Origin: CAYUUW01 sp964448005 | GTDB lineage: Bacteria; Patescibacteriota; Gracilibacteria; UM-FILTER-43-11 | Assembly (NCBI GenBank): GCA_964448005.1 | Contig: CAYUUW010000058.1 | Location: 1-7,307 of the forward strand | DNA length: 7,307 nt | Direction of reading: 5' to 3' | Shown here: in pieces, positions 1 through 5,006 of the stretch | Layout: every line of letters begins with the position of its first letter | Position numbering within the stretch: the stretch's first letter is position 1 | Made by a program: the position numbers and the translations under genes | Notes under the pieces: model-generated | What the model saw: only the letters and a program-made list of their open reading frames with translations | Databases searched by the model: none | Told to the model about the DNA's origin: nothing

Positions 1-61
1 TGAAGAAGGCCAGGAGGATCAAGGCCATTCCCAGAATGCCGAGAATCAGGTAAGGGTCCAT
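1..61 (-). CDS. N-terminus of a membrane protein (partial, runs off window)
   Basis: On the minus strand an ATG at 61 opens a reading frame that leaves the window after 20 codons, beginning M-D-P-Y-L-I-L-G and continuing with an unbroken run of I, L, A, M and F. That is a single membrane segment starting right at the N-terminus, so the product is a membrane or secreted protein. The family cannot be told from 20 residues. The start lies 31 nt after the stop of the NlpC/P60-like gene on the same strand, so the two could form an operon. The 31-nt gap is A/T-rich and has no recognisable SD site. The start is the first in-frame ATG and gives a natural hydrophobic N-terminus. Confidence 0.55.
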   Translation of the reverse strand, partial: MDPYLILGILGMALILLAFF

Positions 62-92
62 TTTTTTGTTTTTTAGGATGTGGAAAGCGATT

Positions 93-557
93 TCAATTTA
101 GCTTTTTGTTCCACCATATAGCAAGCACCTTTCGTTTGCCCTCAAAGGTCCAGTGGTGCTTGGCGGGGGTCCTTTTGTTCGTGCTGTTGCTGATGGCTTC
201 GTCCTGGCCCACCCAGAATCCAATGTGCTGGTGGCTTTCGCCTCCAAAATCCAGGGCTTCCCACACCAGAATGGCCCCGGGCTTGGGCTTTTTGACTTTC
301 GTCCATCCGGATTGCGCGAGATCCTCTGTGGCCCCCTTCACAGTGCCATGAACCTTGGAGCAAAGCCCGAAGAGGGTGGCGAGGGATGACACGAAAAAAG
401 CGCAGGAGAGCTCGCCGCCCCTCATGATGTCTTGCTTCTCGCCGTCGATTTCCGCATAGAAATTCCGGAACAGCTTGGATCCTAGGCTGTTTTGAATGGC
501 GGCCAGGTAGCTTTCTTTGATCAAAGGCTTTGGTTTGGCTGGCGGGGCTTGGTTCAT
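93..557 (-). CDS. NlpC/P60-like (papain-fold) peptidase-like protein, 154 aa
   Basis: I take this as a small cytosolic-looking protein with the layout of an NlpC/P60 or CHAP cysteine hydrolase. Residues 47-56 read G-G-E-L-S-C-A-F-F-V, the place of the catalytic Cys (C52) at a helix start. Residues 93-99 (P-G-A-I-L-V-W) match the P-G-D-x-V-x-W strand of these enzymes. H111 in H-I-G-F-W-V-G sits where the catalytic His is expected, followed by A-I-S-N-S-T, the usual polar third position. There is no signal peptide or membrane segment. Such enzymes cleave peptidoglycan peptides or related amides; the substrate here is unknown. The start is the second of two adjacent ATGs (557; the other is 560). 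A longer ATG start at 596 would add 13 residues read from REP-like repeat DNA, so I reject it. No SD is visible. It lies downstream of tRNA-Pro on the same strand with no clear terminator between. Confidence 0.72.
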   Translation of the reverse strand: MNQAPPAKPKPLIKESYLAAIQNSLGSKLFRNFYAEIDGEKQDIMRGGELSCAFFVSSLATLFGLCSKVHGTVKGATEDLAQSGWTKVKKPKPGAILVWEALDFGGESHQHIGFWVGQDEAISNSTNKRTPAKHHWTFEGKRKVLAIWWNKKLN

Positions 558-575
558 CATAGTGGTCGTAGACCA

Positions 576-624
576 TGAGCGAAGTCGAACCTGCATGCCG
601 GCAGGCAGGTGGTCGGGGTGACAG
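576..624. repeat. REP-like unit plus duplicated tRNA-Pro 3' end, copy 1
   Basis: This unit has four parts: tgagcg (576-581), aagtcgaa (582-589), a 20-nt G/C palindrome (590-609, one mismatched pair), and tggtcggggtgacag (610-624). The last 15 nt are identical to 721-735, the 3' end of the tRNA-Pro gene including its CCA. The same parts recur at 684-735 (copy 2), except that copy 2 carries a different 20-nt palindrome at a different internal position. The t-g-a-g-c-g and a-a-g-t-c-g-a-a words are typical of dispersed REP-type repeats in many bacterial genomes. The unit abuts the start of the NlpC/P60-like gene. Confidence 0.7.
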
Positions 625-683
625 AGGACTTCCCTCGGCCCCGCTCGGGACAGGCTTCTCGCCCTGTTTTTATGTTGTCATCC

Positions 684-720
684 TGAGCGTATCCCGATGC
701 AATCGGGAGAAGTCGAAGGG
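684..720. repeat. REP-like unit, copy 2, with CCCGAT palindrome, next to tRNA-Pro
   Basis: tgagcg (684-689) and aagtcgaa (710-717) are the same words as in copy 1. Here they are separated by a 20-nt insert (690-709) holding the perfect hairpin TCCCGAT/ATCGGGA (692-698 with 702-708, 3-nt loop). The unit then runs directly into the tRNA-Pro 3' end at 721. In RNA read from the minus strand this hairpin lies just after the tRNA, but no T-run follows it, so it is not a standard intrinsic terminator. It could still be a processing or decay boundary. Confidence 0.7.
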
Positions 721-796
721 TGGTCGGGGTGACAGGACTCGAACCTGCAGCCTCCTGGTCCCAAACCAGGCGCGCTACCAATTGCGCCACACCCCG
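721..796 (-). tRNA. tRNA-Pro(TGG)
   Basis: A complete 76-nt cloverleaf with CCA encoded (721-723). Acceptor stem CGGGGTG/CACCCCG, discriminator A, anticodon stem CCTGG/CCAGG around the loop TTTGGGA give anticodon TGG, which reads proline CCN codons. The T-arm holds the usual G-T-T-C-G-A loop. The canonical tRNAPro C1-G72 pair is present, which supports the identity. It is transcribed from its own strong promoter 9 nt upstream of the mature 5' end. Confidence 0.97.
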
Positions 797-811
797 ATGA
801 ACAGCGCGGCG

Positions 812-840
812 ATTATAGCCCGCTGCTTCGCCCTCTGCAA
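812..840 (-). promoter_or_regulatory. sigma70-type promoter of tRNA-Pro
   Basis: On the minus strand: -35 TTGCAG (835-840), a 17-nt spacer, and a perfect -10 TATAAT (812-817). The expected transcription start is near 805, so the primary transcript has only about 9 extra nt before the tRNA 5' end at 796. Confidence 0.85.
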
Positions 841-863
841 GGCAACCTTGGGTTGGCGAAGGG

Positions 864-912
864 TGACAAGGAGAAAATCCTCCGTTTCGCTGCACTTCAG
901 CTCGGAATGACA
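864..912. repeat. REP-like dispersed repeat between the two tRNA genes
   Basis: Read on the minus strand this begins t-g-t-c-a-t-t-c-c-g-a-g-c and continues with g-c-a-g-c-g-a-a and g-g-a-g-g-a-t-t. That is the word order of the common bacterial REP family (T-C-A-T-T-C-C-G-A-G-C... G-C-G-A-g-G-A-A-T). It contains a small hairpin GGAG/CTCC near 870-881. It lies between tRNA-Thr(TGT) and the promoter of tRNA-Pro. Short open frames across it are not real genes. Confidence 0.55.
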
Positions 913-972
913 GACAGTGGGAAGCTCCCAAAAATCACAATCACCCCCACACTCCCCATAATCCCAACAAAC

Positions 973-1048
973 TGGAGCCACCTGCCGGAATCGAACCGGC
1001 GACAATCCGCTTACAAGGCGGGCGCTCTACCAACTGAGCTAAGGTGGC
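973..1048 (-). tRNA. tRNA-Thr(TGT)
   Basis: A complete 76-nt cloverleaf with encoded CCA (973-975). Acceptor stem GCCACCT/AGGTGGC, discriminator T, D-arm GCTC/GAGC, T-arm GCCGG/CCGGC. The anticodon loop CTTGTAA gives anticodon TGT, which reads threonine ACA (and other ACN) codons. The outermost anticodon-stem pair is a C27-A43 mismatch. The gene lies directly downstream of a broken copy of its own 5' half, and both appear to share the promoter at 1151-1179. Confidence 0.96.
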
Positions 1049-1059
1049 GTATTGATCAA

Positions 1060-1139
1060 GCTTACAAGGCGGGCGCTCTACCAACCCTCCTTCGTCCCGA
1101 CAAATCGGGGCTACGGCGGGCAGGCTGAGCTAAGGTGGC
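1060..1139 (-). pseudogene. 5' half of tRNA-Thr(TGT), split by a 40-nt palindromic insert
   Basis: Positions 1126-1139 repeat the first 14 nt of the intact tRNA-Thr (acceptor strand and start of the D-arm). Positions 1060-1085 repeat 1009-1034 exactly (26 nt: the rest of the D-arm and the anticodon arm up to about nt 40). Between them, within the D-loop, sits a 40-nt insert (1086-1125). Similarity stops at about tRNA nt 40, and an 11-nt junction leads to the intact gene at 1048. The copy lacks the 3' half of the anticodon stem, variable loop, T-arm and acceptor 3' strand, so it cannot make a tRNA. It sits where the tRNA would be expected relative to the promoter. Confidence 0.85.
1086..1125. 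repeat. 40-nt palindromic insert in the tRNA-Thr half copy
   Basis: The insert has a central hairpin CCCGA/TCGGG (1096-1100 with 1105-1109, loop caaa). It is flanked by imperfect complementary arms: cctccttcg on the left and cggcgggcagg on the right. The boundary may be shifted by 1 nt, because a c occurs at both ends. The arms resemble short dispersed repeats of Patescibacteria-like genomes (from memory). The central hairpin is of the same kind as in the copy 2 REP unit and in rnpB. Confidence 0.7.
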
Positions 1140-1150
1140 GTGCGCAGCAC

Positions 1151-1179
1151 ACGTTAGGCAAATCCCTTCCTGCTGTCAA
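1151..1179 (-). promoter_or_regulatory. promoter of the tRNA-Thr(TGT) region
   Basis: On the minus strand: a perfect -35 TTGACA (1174-1179), a 17-nt spacer, and a weak -10 TAACGT (1151-1156). The predicted start near 1144 is a few nt before the broken tRNA-Thr copy, so transcripts would contain the half copy first and then the intact tRNA. Confidence 0.6.
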
Positions 1180-1189
1180 CGTTCCGGCA

Positions 1190-1218
1190 TTGATACCGGG
1201 CGCTTTTTTTGCTATAAT
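1190..1218 (+). promoter_or_regulatory. sigma70-type promoter of the DUF4215 protein gene
   Basis: -35 TTGATA (1190-1195), a 17-nt spacer containing a T-run, and a perfect -10 TATAAT (1213-1218). The expected start is near 1225, giving a leader of about 25 nt before the ATG at 1250 with no SD site. It is divergent from the tRNA-Thr promoter; the two -35 elements are only about 10 nt apart. Confidence 0.85.
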
Positions 1219-1249
1219 GAGCGGAAACCCTTTTTAAACCCCGAAAAAA

Positions 1250-2545
1250 ATGCCCAAGCAGAACAGGAGAATTCTTTTGGCTGTCGCCCTTTTGCTCTTG
1301 CCTGCCCTTGGGCTGGCGTTCTGGCAAGGCCAGGAACCTTCTTTTTCCTTGCAGTCCCGCAGCCAGGAAGAGTCCCTTCAAGCATCTTCTGGGCAGCTTT
1401 TCAAGGCTCGGCCTGTCTTGAGGCCCGCCCCTTCTCCTAAGGCGCCTTCCCAGGTCTTGCCTTCCAAAGTCTCCACTCGGCCTTTGCCCGGCTCCCCAAC
1501 GAAAATCAAAAGCCCGGAGATCATTCCTTCTGTTTGCGGAAATGGCCAGCTTCAAGCCGGCGAGCAGTGCGACGACGGAAACCTGAATCCTGGCGATGGA
1601 TGCTCCGAGCTTTGCCAAAACGAGCCGGGGCAGGTCATCCCTTTTGATTCAGTCAATGCCTCTCTGCAAAGCTATGTTTCTACCCTCAAGGGCAAAATTA
1701 TCCCCAAAGACACCAATGAATACCTGTCCCCTGTCCTGGGGAGCCTGCAGGAGCCGGGAGACCGGGAGCATTTCAAGGCAGCGCTGGATCTTTTGGAGGC
1801 TGGCCAAATCCAGCCCTCCCTGGCTGGCCTGGAGCCTCTGGGCTACAAGCTTGTCGAGCTCAATGTCTCCGACAGCGAAAGCTATTGGGTGGTGGAGGAG
1901 GCTCAATTGGAAGGGGGATTCAACGCCAAGGGCTGGGGGACGGTGATCTTCAATCCTTCCGCCTCTCGTCCAAAGCTTTCCATCCAAGTCCCTCATGCCC
2001 TTGCCGATCTGAGCACCTTGGACCTGGGCCGAGAGCTTTTTGAATCGCTGGATGCTGGCGTTTTGATGATCAATGGAGCCCATCGCAATGCCAATGCCGC
2101 TCCTAGCCCCTTCGATCCCGACTACCGGGAATCCGATGCGGCCCACGCTCAAGGAATTTTCTATGGCATGACGCAGGCTTTTGCCGACAGCGCTCAGGAC
2201 ATTGCCCTTCAGGTGCACGGATTCACTTATGCCAGCCATCCGGATTTTCTGGATGAGGACCCGGAGGTGGGCATCGTGCTGAGCAAGGGCTCAACCAGTT
2301 CCACCCACCCCTTGCAGGTTCAGGCGGCCCAAAGGTTAGGGCTGGCAGGCTTTGGTGTGGCTGTTTGCGGCGCAGGCGGATGGGGCCAGCTCTGCGGCAC
2401 CCAGAATGCCGGAGGGGACTATATCAATGATTCCAACCTCTCCCGCGGGACCTTCCTGCACATGGAGCTGAGCAATGTCATTCGGGAGGGCGGCGGACAA
2501 GCTTTTCCCAAAATCACCCAGGCCCTTGATCAGATTCTTCCTTAG
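1250..2545 (+). CDS. Secreted protein with DUF4215 Cys-rich motif and putative hydrolase-like C-terminal domain, 431 aa
   Basis: The N-terminus (M-P-K-Q-N-R-R then an L/A-rich run to about residue 24) is a signal peptide or anchor. Residues 25-95 are a Pro/Ser/Lys-rich linker. Residues 96-122 are one DUF4215/Myxococcus-type Cys-rich repeat: C96-G-N-G, G-E-Q-C107-D-D-G-N, G-D-G-C118-S-E-L-C122. Residues about 240-420 form a compact domain with conserved-looking polar motifs: N-G-A-H278-R-N, E-S-D-A-A-H299, Q-V-H323-G-F, G-T-Q-N (383-386) and F-L-H404-M-E406-L-S. This spacing of His and Glu suggests a metal-dependent hydrolase such as an amidohydrolase or peptidase, and I recall similar motifs in unnamed bacterial proteins. 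The enzyme assignment is inference. The protein should act outside the membrane. It starts about 25 nt after a strong promoter and is probably monocistronic, with a long hairpin following. Confidence 0.8.
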   Translation: MPKQNRRILLAVALLLLPALGLAFWQGQEPSFSLQSRSQEESLQASSGQLFKARPVLRPAPSPKAPSQVLPSKVSTRPLPGSPTKIKSPEIIPSVCGNGQLQAGEQCDDGNLNPGDGCSELCQNEPGQVIPFDSVNASLQSYVSTLKGKIIPKDTNEYLSPVLGSLQEPGDREHFKAALDLLEAGQIQPSLAGLEPLGYKLVELNVSDSESYWVVEEAQLEGGFNAKGWGTVIFNPSASRPKLSIQVPHALADLSTLDLGRELFESLDAGVLMINGAHRNANAAPSPFDPDYRESDAAHAQGIFYGMTQAFADSAQDIALQVHGFTYASHPDFLDEDPEVGIVLSKGSTSSTHPLQVQAAQRLGLAGFGVAVCGAGGWGQLCGTQNAGGDYINDSNLSRGTFLHMELSNVIREGGGQAFPKITQALDQILP

Positions 2546-2578
2546 TTTCTGGCGCTAGCCTTCATGGATTTGGTGCTC

Positions 2579-2655
2579 AAAGCTTAAAAGCTTAGGTAGC
2601 TTACAAGGTTAAAAAATGCCATTAAGCCTTGTAAGCTTTTCGCCTTTTAAGCTTT
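2579..2655. terminator. Long two-stem hairpin after the DUF4215 gene, possible terminator
   Basis: The outer arms aaagcttaaaa (2579-2589) and ttttaagcttt (2645-2655) are perfectly complementary over 11 nt. The inner arms gcttacaagg (2599-2608) and ccttgtaagc (2627-2636) are perfectly complementary over 10 nt. The inner stem extends by ttaa/ttaa with one bulged g. The T-rich stretch about 15 nt after it (tatatttttt) is not directly attached, so classic intrinsic termination is uncertain. It separates the DUF4215 gene from the rnpB promoter. Confidence 0.6.
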
Positions 2656-2704
2656 CGCGCAAAGTTATATTTTTTCAGGCTAGGGCACATCATGAGTTAG
2701 TCAG

Positions 2705-2733
2705 TTGGATTTGCAGCCAAGTCGTGGTATAAA
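2705..2733 (+). promoter_or_regulatory. rnpB promoter
   Basis: -35 TTGGAT (2705-2710), a 17-nt spacer, and -10 TATAAA (2728-2733). The predicted start, about 7 nt later at 2740, coincides with the first base of the P1 helix of RNase P RNA, which supports both calls. Confidence 0.7.
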
Positions 2734-2768
2734 AAGGAGGTCACTGGCTGCCTCGGCCGTTGGAGCCG

Positions 2769-2789
2769 CCCCCGACTTTAGGTCGGGGG
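2769..2789 (+). repeat. CCCGAC palindrome in rnpB, 5' hairpin (P3 position)
   Basis: CCCCCGAC (2769-2776) pairs perfectly with GTCGGGGG (2782-2789) over a 5-nt loop. It stands immediately before conserved region I, where helix P3 lies in type A RNase P RNA. Confidence 0.7.
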
Positions 2790-2882
2790 AGGAAAGTCCG
2801 AGCACCAAAAAGCAAGGTGGTCGCTAAAGGCGACCGGCCCCGTAGCAATGCGGGGCAAGGGAAACCCTGGCAGCAGCCGGGG

Positions 2883-2904
2883 AGCCCCGATGTACATCGG
2901 GGCT
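2883..2904 (+). repeat. CCCGAT palindrome in rnpB, second hairpin
   Basis: AGCCCCGAT (2883-2891) pairs perfectly with ATCGGGGCT (2896-2904), loop gtac. It forms an isolated terminal hairpin in the specificity-domain region of the RNA. Confidence 0.7.
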
Positions 2905-3084
2905 GTGTCACAGAGACCATGTCTCCCTGAGATTCGTCGAGGGGTAAGAGTGAAAAGTCCGCGATAATCAGCGCGGTCTCTCCGGCGGCGACGCCGGAGG
3001 GCGGTAAACCCCACCTGGTGCAAGGCTGCATGGGGGAAAGGAAAACGTCGGTCGCTTGCCGACCCCTTCCCGCAGCTGCACGAC

Positions 3085-3104
3085 CTCCCGATTCGAATCG
3101 GGAG
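3085..3104 (+). repeat. CCCGAT palindrome in rnpB, third hairpin
   Basis: A perfect 20-nt palindrome, CTCCCGATTC followed by its reverse complement. A further, imperfect CCCGA/TCGGG hairpin with an extra g lies 20 nt on at 3126-3142, just before conserved region V. Confidence 0.7.
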
Positions 3105-3195
3105 AAAAGATAGATGGCTCCTTTTCCCGATTCATTTCGGGGAAACAGAACTCGGCTTATGAGCCTGGGCAACCGGTGACACTTAAGCCCATTCC

Positions 3196-4617
3196 ATGAG
3201 ATCCTTCCGATCGACCCTTGGTATCCTTCGCTTGCCGCTGGATTTCAGCATGGCCTTTCTGGCCTTTCTGCTGGCCTATCGCCTGCGAACCTTTACCGAT
3301 CTGATCCCAGGCAAGCACTTTCTTTTCCCTGCCGAATTCCTCCCGGATTTTGCGGGCTACCTTCGCTTCGGCTTGGTCGCCAGCGCCTTTCTGGTTCTGC
3401 TGCTGGCCTTCGACGGCCTTTATTCCCTCCGTTTCCAGAGGCCTTTGGGCCAAACCGCCCTTCGGCTCCTTTTTTGGGTCTCGGCCTGGGTGATGTTCAT
3501 CATTGCCTATTACGCCCTGGTGCTGCACGAGCTTTTCTTTTCCCGCATCGCGCTTCTCCACATCTGGCTTTTTGCCGCGCTGCTCCTGCTGGCCGGCAGA
3601 GCCTTTCTGCGAGGCTTGGCCTGGCTTTTTTCCCGCTGGGGCCTGGGGAGGGTGCGGATCCTTCTGGTGGGCGCCACTCCTTTTGCCCTGGCCTGCTATC
3701 AGCAGCTCAAAAAAGACCATCGCTACCACGTTCTGGGGGCGATTGCCGCCGGCGAAGGCGATTCGCCGCCTGAAGGCTTGCCGGTTTTGGGCGCCCTGGG
3801 GGATCTGGAGGAGCTTGCGGCCCAGCTGGAGGCCCAGGCCATTCTTCAGGCCGATTCGGAGCTTCTGAAAGGGGATTCAGCCAGGATCCTGGCCTATTGC
3901 CGCTCCCATCAGATCGAATGCTACCTGGCTCCGGATGCCTTCGGCCTGGAAAAGGCCAGTCTCCAGATGGAAATGCTGGACGACATTCCCCTCATCCGCC
4001 TCCGCCAGACGCCGCTGGAGGGCTGGAGGGCTCTTCTGAAGCGCCTTTTCGATTTCGTGGTCGCCCTGCTGCTTGTCATTCTGCTCAGCCCCGTTTGGCT
4101 GCTGATCGCTGTGCTGATCCGCCTGGATTCCAGGGGGCCGATCTTCTACCGGAGCCCTAGGAAGCACGGCCGGAGGATCTTCCACGCCTACAAGTTCCGC
4201 TCCATGGTGCCCAATGCCGAGGCGCTCAAGGCCCAGCTGATGCAGAAGAACGAGCGCAGCGGCCCCCTGTTCAAGATCAAGCAGGATCCGCGGGTGACCC
4301 GGATAGGAGCCTTCCTGCGCAAGACCAGCCTGGACGAATTGCCGCAGCTGATGAATGTGCTGAAAGGCGAAATGAGCCTGGTGGGCCCCCGCCCCCACTT
4401 GCCGGAAGAGGTGGAGCAGTACGAGCCTCATCATCGCCAGGTCTTTGCCATCCGCCCGGGCCTGACGGGCTTGGCCCAAATCAACGGGCGCTCCAGCCTC
4501 TCTTTCGAGGAAGAGGTGAAGCTGGACATCTACTACATCCAGAACTGGTCGCTCCTGCTGGACATCAAGATCATGCTCAAGAGCGCCCTGGTGGTGTTCC
4601 GGGCGGACGGCTGCTGA
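3196..4617 (+). CDS. Undecaprenyl-phosphate sugar phosphotransferase (polyprenyl glycosylphosphotransferase), 473 aa
   Basis: This enzyme transfers a sugar-1-phosphate from a nucleotide sugar to undecaprenyl phosphate, the first membrane step in exopolysaccharide, capsule or glycan assembly. The architecture is that of the WbaP/CpsE group. Four N-terminal membrane segments lie at about residues 14-30, 57-76, 90-110 and 117-145. A Rossmann-like soluble domain follows, starting R-I-L-L-V-G-A-T at 154. A membrane segment preceded by K-R-L-F-D (282-286) leads to the catalytic domain: Y-K-F-R-S-M (332-337), D-P-R-V-T-R-I-G (364-371), L-D-E-L-P-Q-L (379-385), S-L-V-G-P-R-P (394-400) and P-G-L-T-G-L-A-Q (421-428). 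The D-E pair (380-381) is the presumed catalytic site. Length is typical for full-size members and the protein is intact; the donor sugar cannot be read from sequence. The ATG at 3196 gives the normal family N-terminus but has no SD. It lies about 13 nt after rnpB with no visible promoter, so it may be cotranscribed with rnpB. Confidence 0.95.
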   Translation: MRSFRSTLGILRLPLDFSMAFLAFLLAYRLRTFTDLIPGKHFLFPAEFLPDFAGYLRFGLVASAFLVLLLAFDGLYSLRFQRPLGQTALRLLFWVSAWVMFIIAYYALVLHELFFSRIALLHIWLFAALLLLAGRAFLRGLAWLFSRWGLGRVRILLVGATPFALACYQQLKKDHRYHVLGAIAAGEGDSPPEGLPVLGALGDLEELAAQLEAQAILQADSELLKGDSARILAYCRSHQIECYLAPDAFGLEKASLQMEMLDDIPLIRLRQTPLEGWRALLKRLFDFVVALLLVILLSPVWLLIAVLIRLDSRGPIFYRSPRKHGRRIFHAYKFRSMVPNAEALKAQLMQKNERSGPLFKIKQDPRVTRIGAFLRKTSLDELPQLMNVLKGEMSLVGPRPHLPEEVEQYEPHHRQVFAIRPGLTGLAQINGRSSLSFEEEVKLDIYYIQNWSLLLDIKIMLKSALVVFRADGC

Positions 4618-4646
4618 TTGGGTGCGACGGTTTGGGGACGGACACG

Positions 4647-4671
4647 AAAAAGCAGGCCGAGGCCCGCTTTT
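4647..4671. terminator. Terminator of the tRNA-Thr-rpmG unit, possibly bidirectional
   Basis: AAAAGCAGGCC (4648-4658) pairs with GGCCCGCTTTT (4661-4671) with one mismatch, loop ga or slightly larger. On the minus strand the hairpin ends in TTTTT and lies about 25 nt after the bL33 stop. On the plus strand it ends in GCTTTTGGATTTT, about 30 nt after the sugar-transferase stop, and so could serve both converging genes. Confidence 0.75.
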
Positions 4672-4695
4672 GGATTTTCTTGGTTGGAGCTGTGC

Positions 4696-4869
4696 TCAGG
4701 TCTTGCTGTGGCGGATCTTTTTGCCGCTGCCGTGTTCGGTGGAGGCGTTGCAGGTGGAGCAGAACTTGTTCAGGGCAAGCTTGCCTTCTTTGGGGCCTTG
4801 AACGGTGTAGTTCTGCATGTCGCATTCCTTGCAGGAAAGGTAGACATTGGGCTTGTTTCCTCGTGGCAT
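4696..4869 (-). CDS. rpmG: 50S ribosomal protein bL33, 57 aa
   Basis: A 57-codon minus-strand gene starting M-P-R-G-N-K-P-N-V-Y-L-S-C-K-E-C and ending G-S-G-K-K-I-R-H-S-K-T. These features match bL33, a small basic protein of the large ribosomal subunit near the tRNA E-site region. Four Cys residues in two C-x-x-C pairs (C-K-E-C and C-S-T-C) make it the zinc-ribbon (C+) form. Length is normal for the family (about 50-57 aa). The start is fixed by the family N-terminus; the preceding 20 nt have no SD. It follows tRNA-Thr(GGT) by 41 nt on the same strand and is probably cotranscribed with it from the promoter at 5007-5035. A terminator follows at 4647-4671. There is no secE or nusG beside it, which are common neighbours elsewhere. 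Confidence 0.96.
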   Translation of the reverse strand: MPRGNKPNVYLSCKECDMQNYTVQGPKEGKLALNKFCSTCNASTEHGSGKKIRHSKT

Positions 4870-4910
4870 ATCGATGGATTTTATGACGTAAGTTTCCGGA
4901 AAGGCTTCGG

Positions 4911-4986
4911 TGGAGCCACGACCGGGATTCGAACCCGGGACCTCATCCTTACCATGGATGCGCTCTACCGACTGAGCTATCGCGGC
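4911..4986 (-). tRNA. tRNA-Thr(GGT)
   Basis: A complete 76-nt cloverleaf with encoded CCA (4911-4913). Acceptor stem GCCGCGA/TCGTGGC with one G-T pair, discriminator T, anticodon stem CATCC/GGATG. The loop ATGGTAA gives anticodon GGT, which reads threonine ACC/ACU. The T-arm is CCGGG/CCCGG with a GTTCGAA-type loop. It is the first gene of a two-gene unit with rpmG. Confidence 0.97.
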
Positions 4987-5006
4987 GTGCTGAAAACAGC
5001 AACGGA

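Larger units (their letters stand above)
2740..3183 (+). ncRNA. rnpB: RNase P RNA, bacterial type A
   Basis: This is the catalytic RNA that trims tRNA 5' leaders. Conserved region I reads GAGGAAAGTCCG (2789-2800) and conserved region V reads ACAGAA followed by GGCTTAT (3145-3160); together they form the P4 core. GGTAAACCCCACC (3003-3015) is the conserved segment before the central cruciform. The ends close into P1: GTCACTGG (2740-2747) with CCGGTGAC (3173-3180), 8 pairs including one G-U. The length of about 440 nt is a little above the usual 350-410. The excess fits four perfect or near-perfect hairpins with CCCGA/TCGGG arms, at 2769-2789, 2883-2904, 3085-3104 and 3126-3142. The exact 3' end is uncertain. 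There is no terminator before the next gene, whose ATG is at 3196. Confidence 0.96.

Noticed and set aside
651..677. Terminator-like hairpin with T-run (ACAGG/CCTGT then TTTTT)
   Set aside because: The stem is only about 5 bp, it points along the plus strand, and no plus-strand transcript upstream needs it.
610..735. attL/attR of an integrated element at tRNA-Pro
   Set aside because: The two tRNA 3' end copies are only about 110 nt apart with REP DNA between; there is no integrase or cargo.
557..931. 124-codon minus-strand open frame over tRNA-Pro and REP units
   Set aside because: It overlaps the tRNA-Pro gene in the same direction and consists of repeat DNA; composition is not protein-like.
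853..1128. 91-codon plus-strand open frame across the tRNA-Thr region
   Set aside because: It reads through the antisense strand of tRNA-Thr(TGT) and its half copy; the repeated A-Y-K-A-G-A-L-P-T words simply reflect the duplicated tRNA.
2741..3172. 143-codon minus-strand open frame opposite rnpB
   Set aside because: It is the antisense of a clear RNase P RNA; open frames in GC-rich structured RNA are expected.
3877..4479. 200-codon minus-strand open frame
   Set aside because: It lies entirely opposite the well-supported sugar phosphotransferase gene and has shadow-frame composition.
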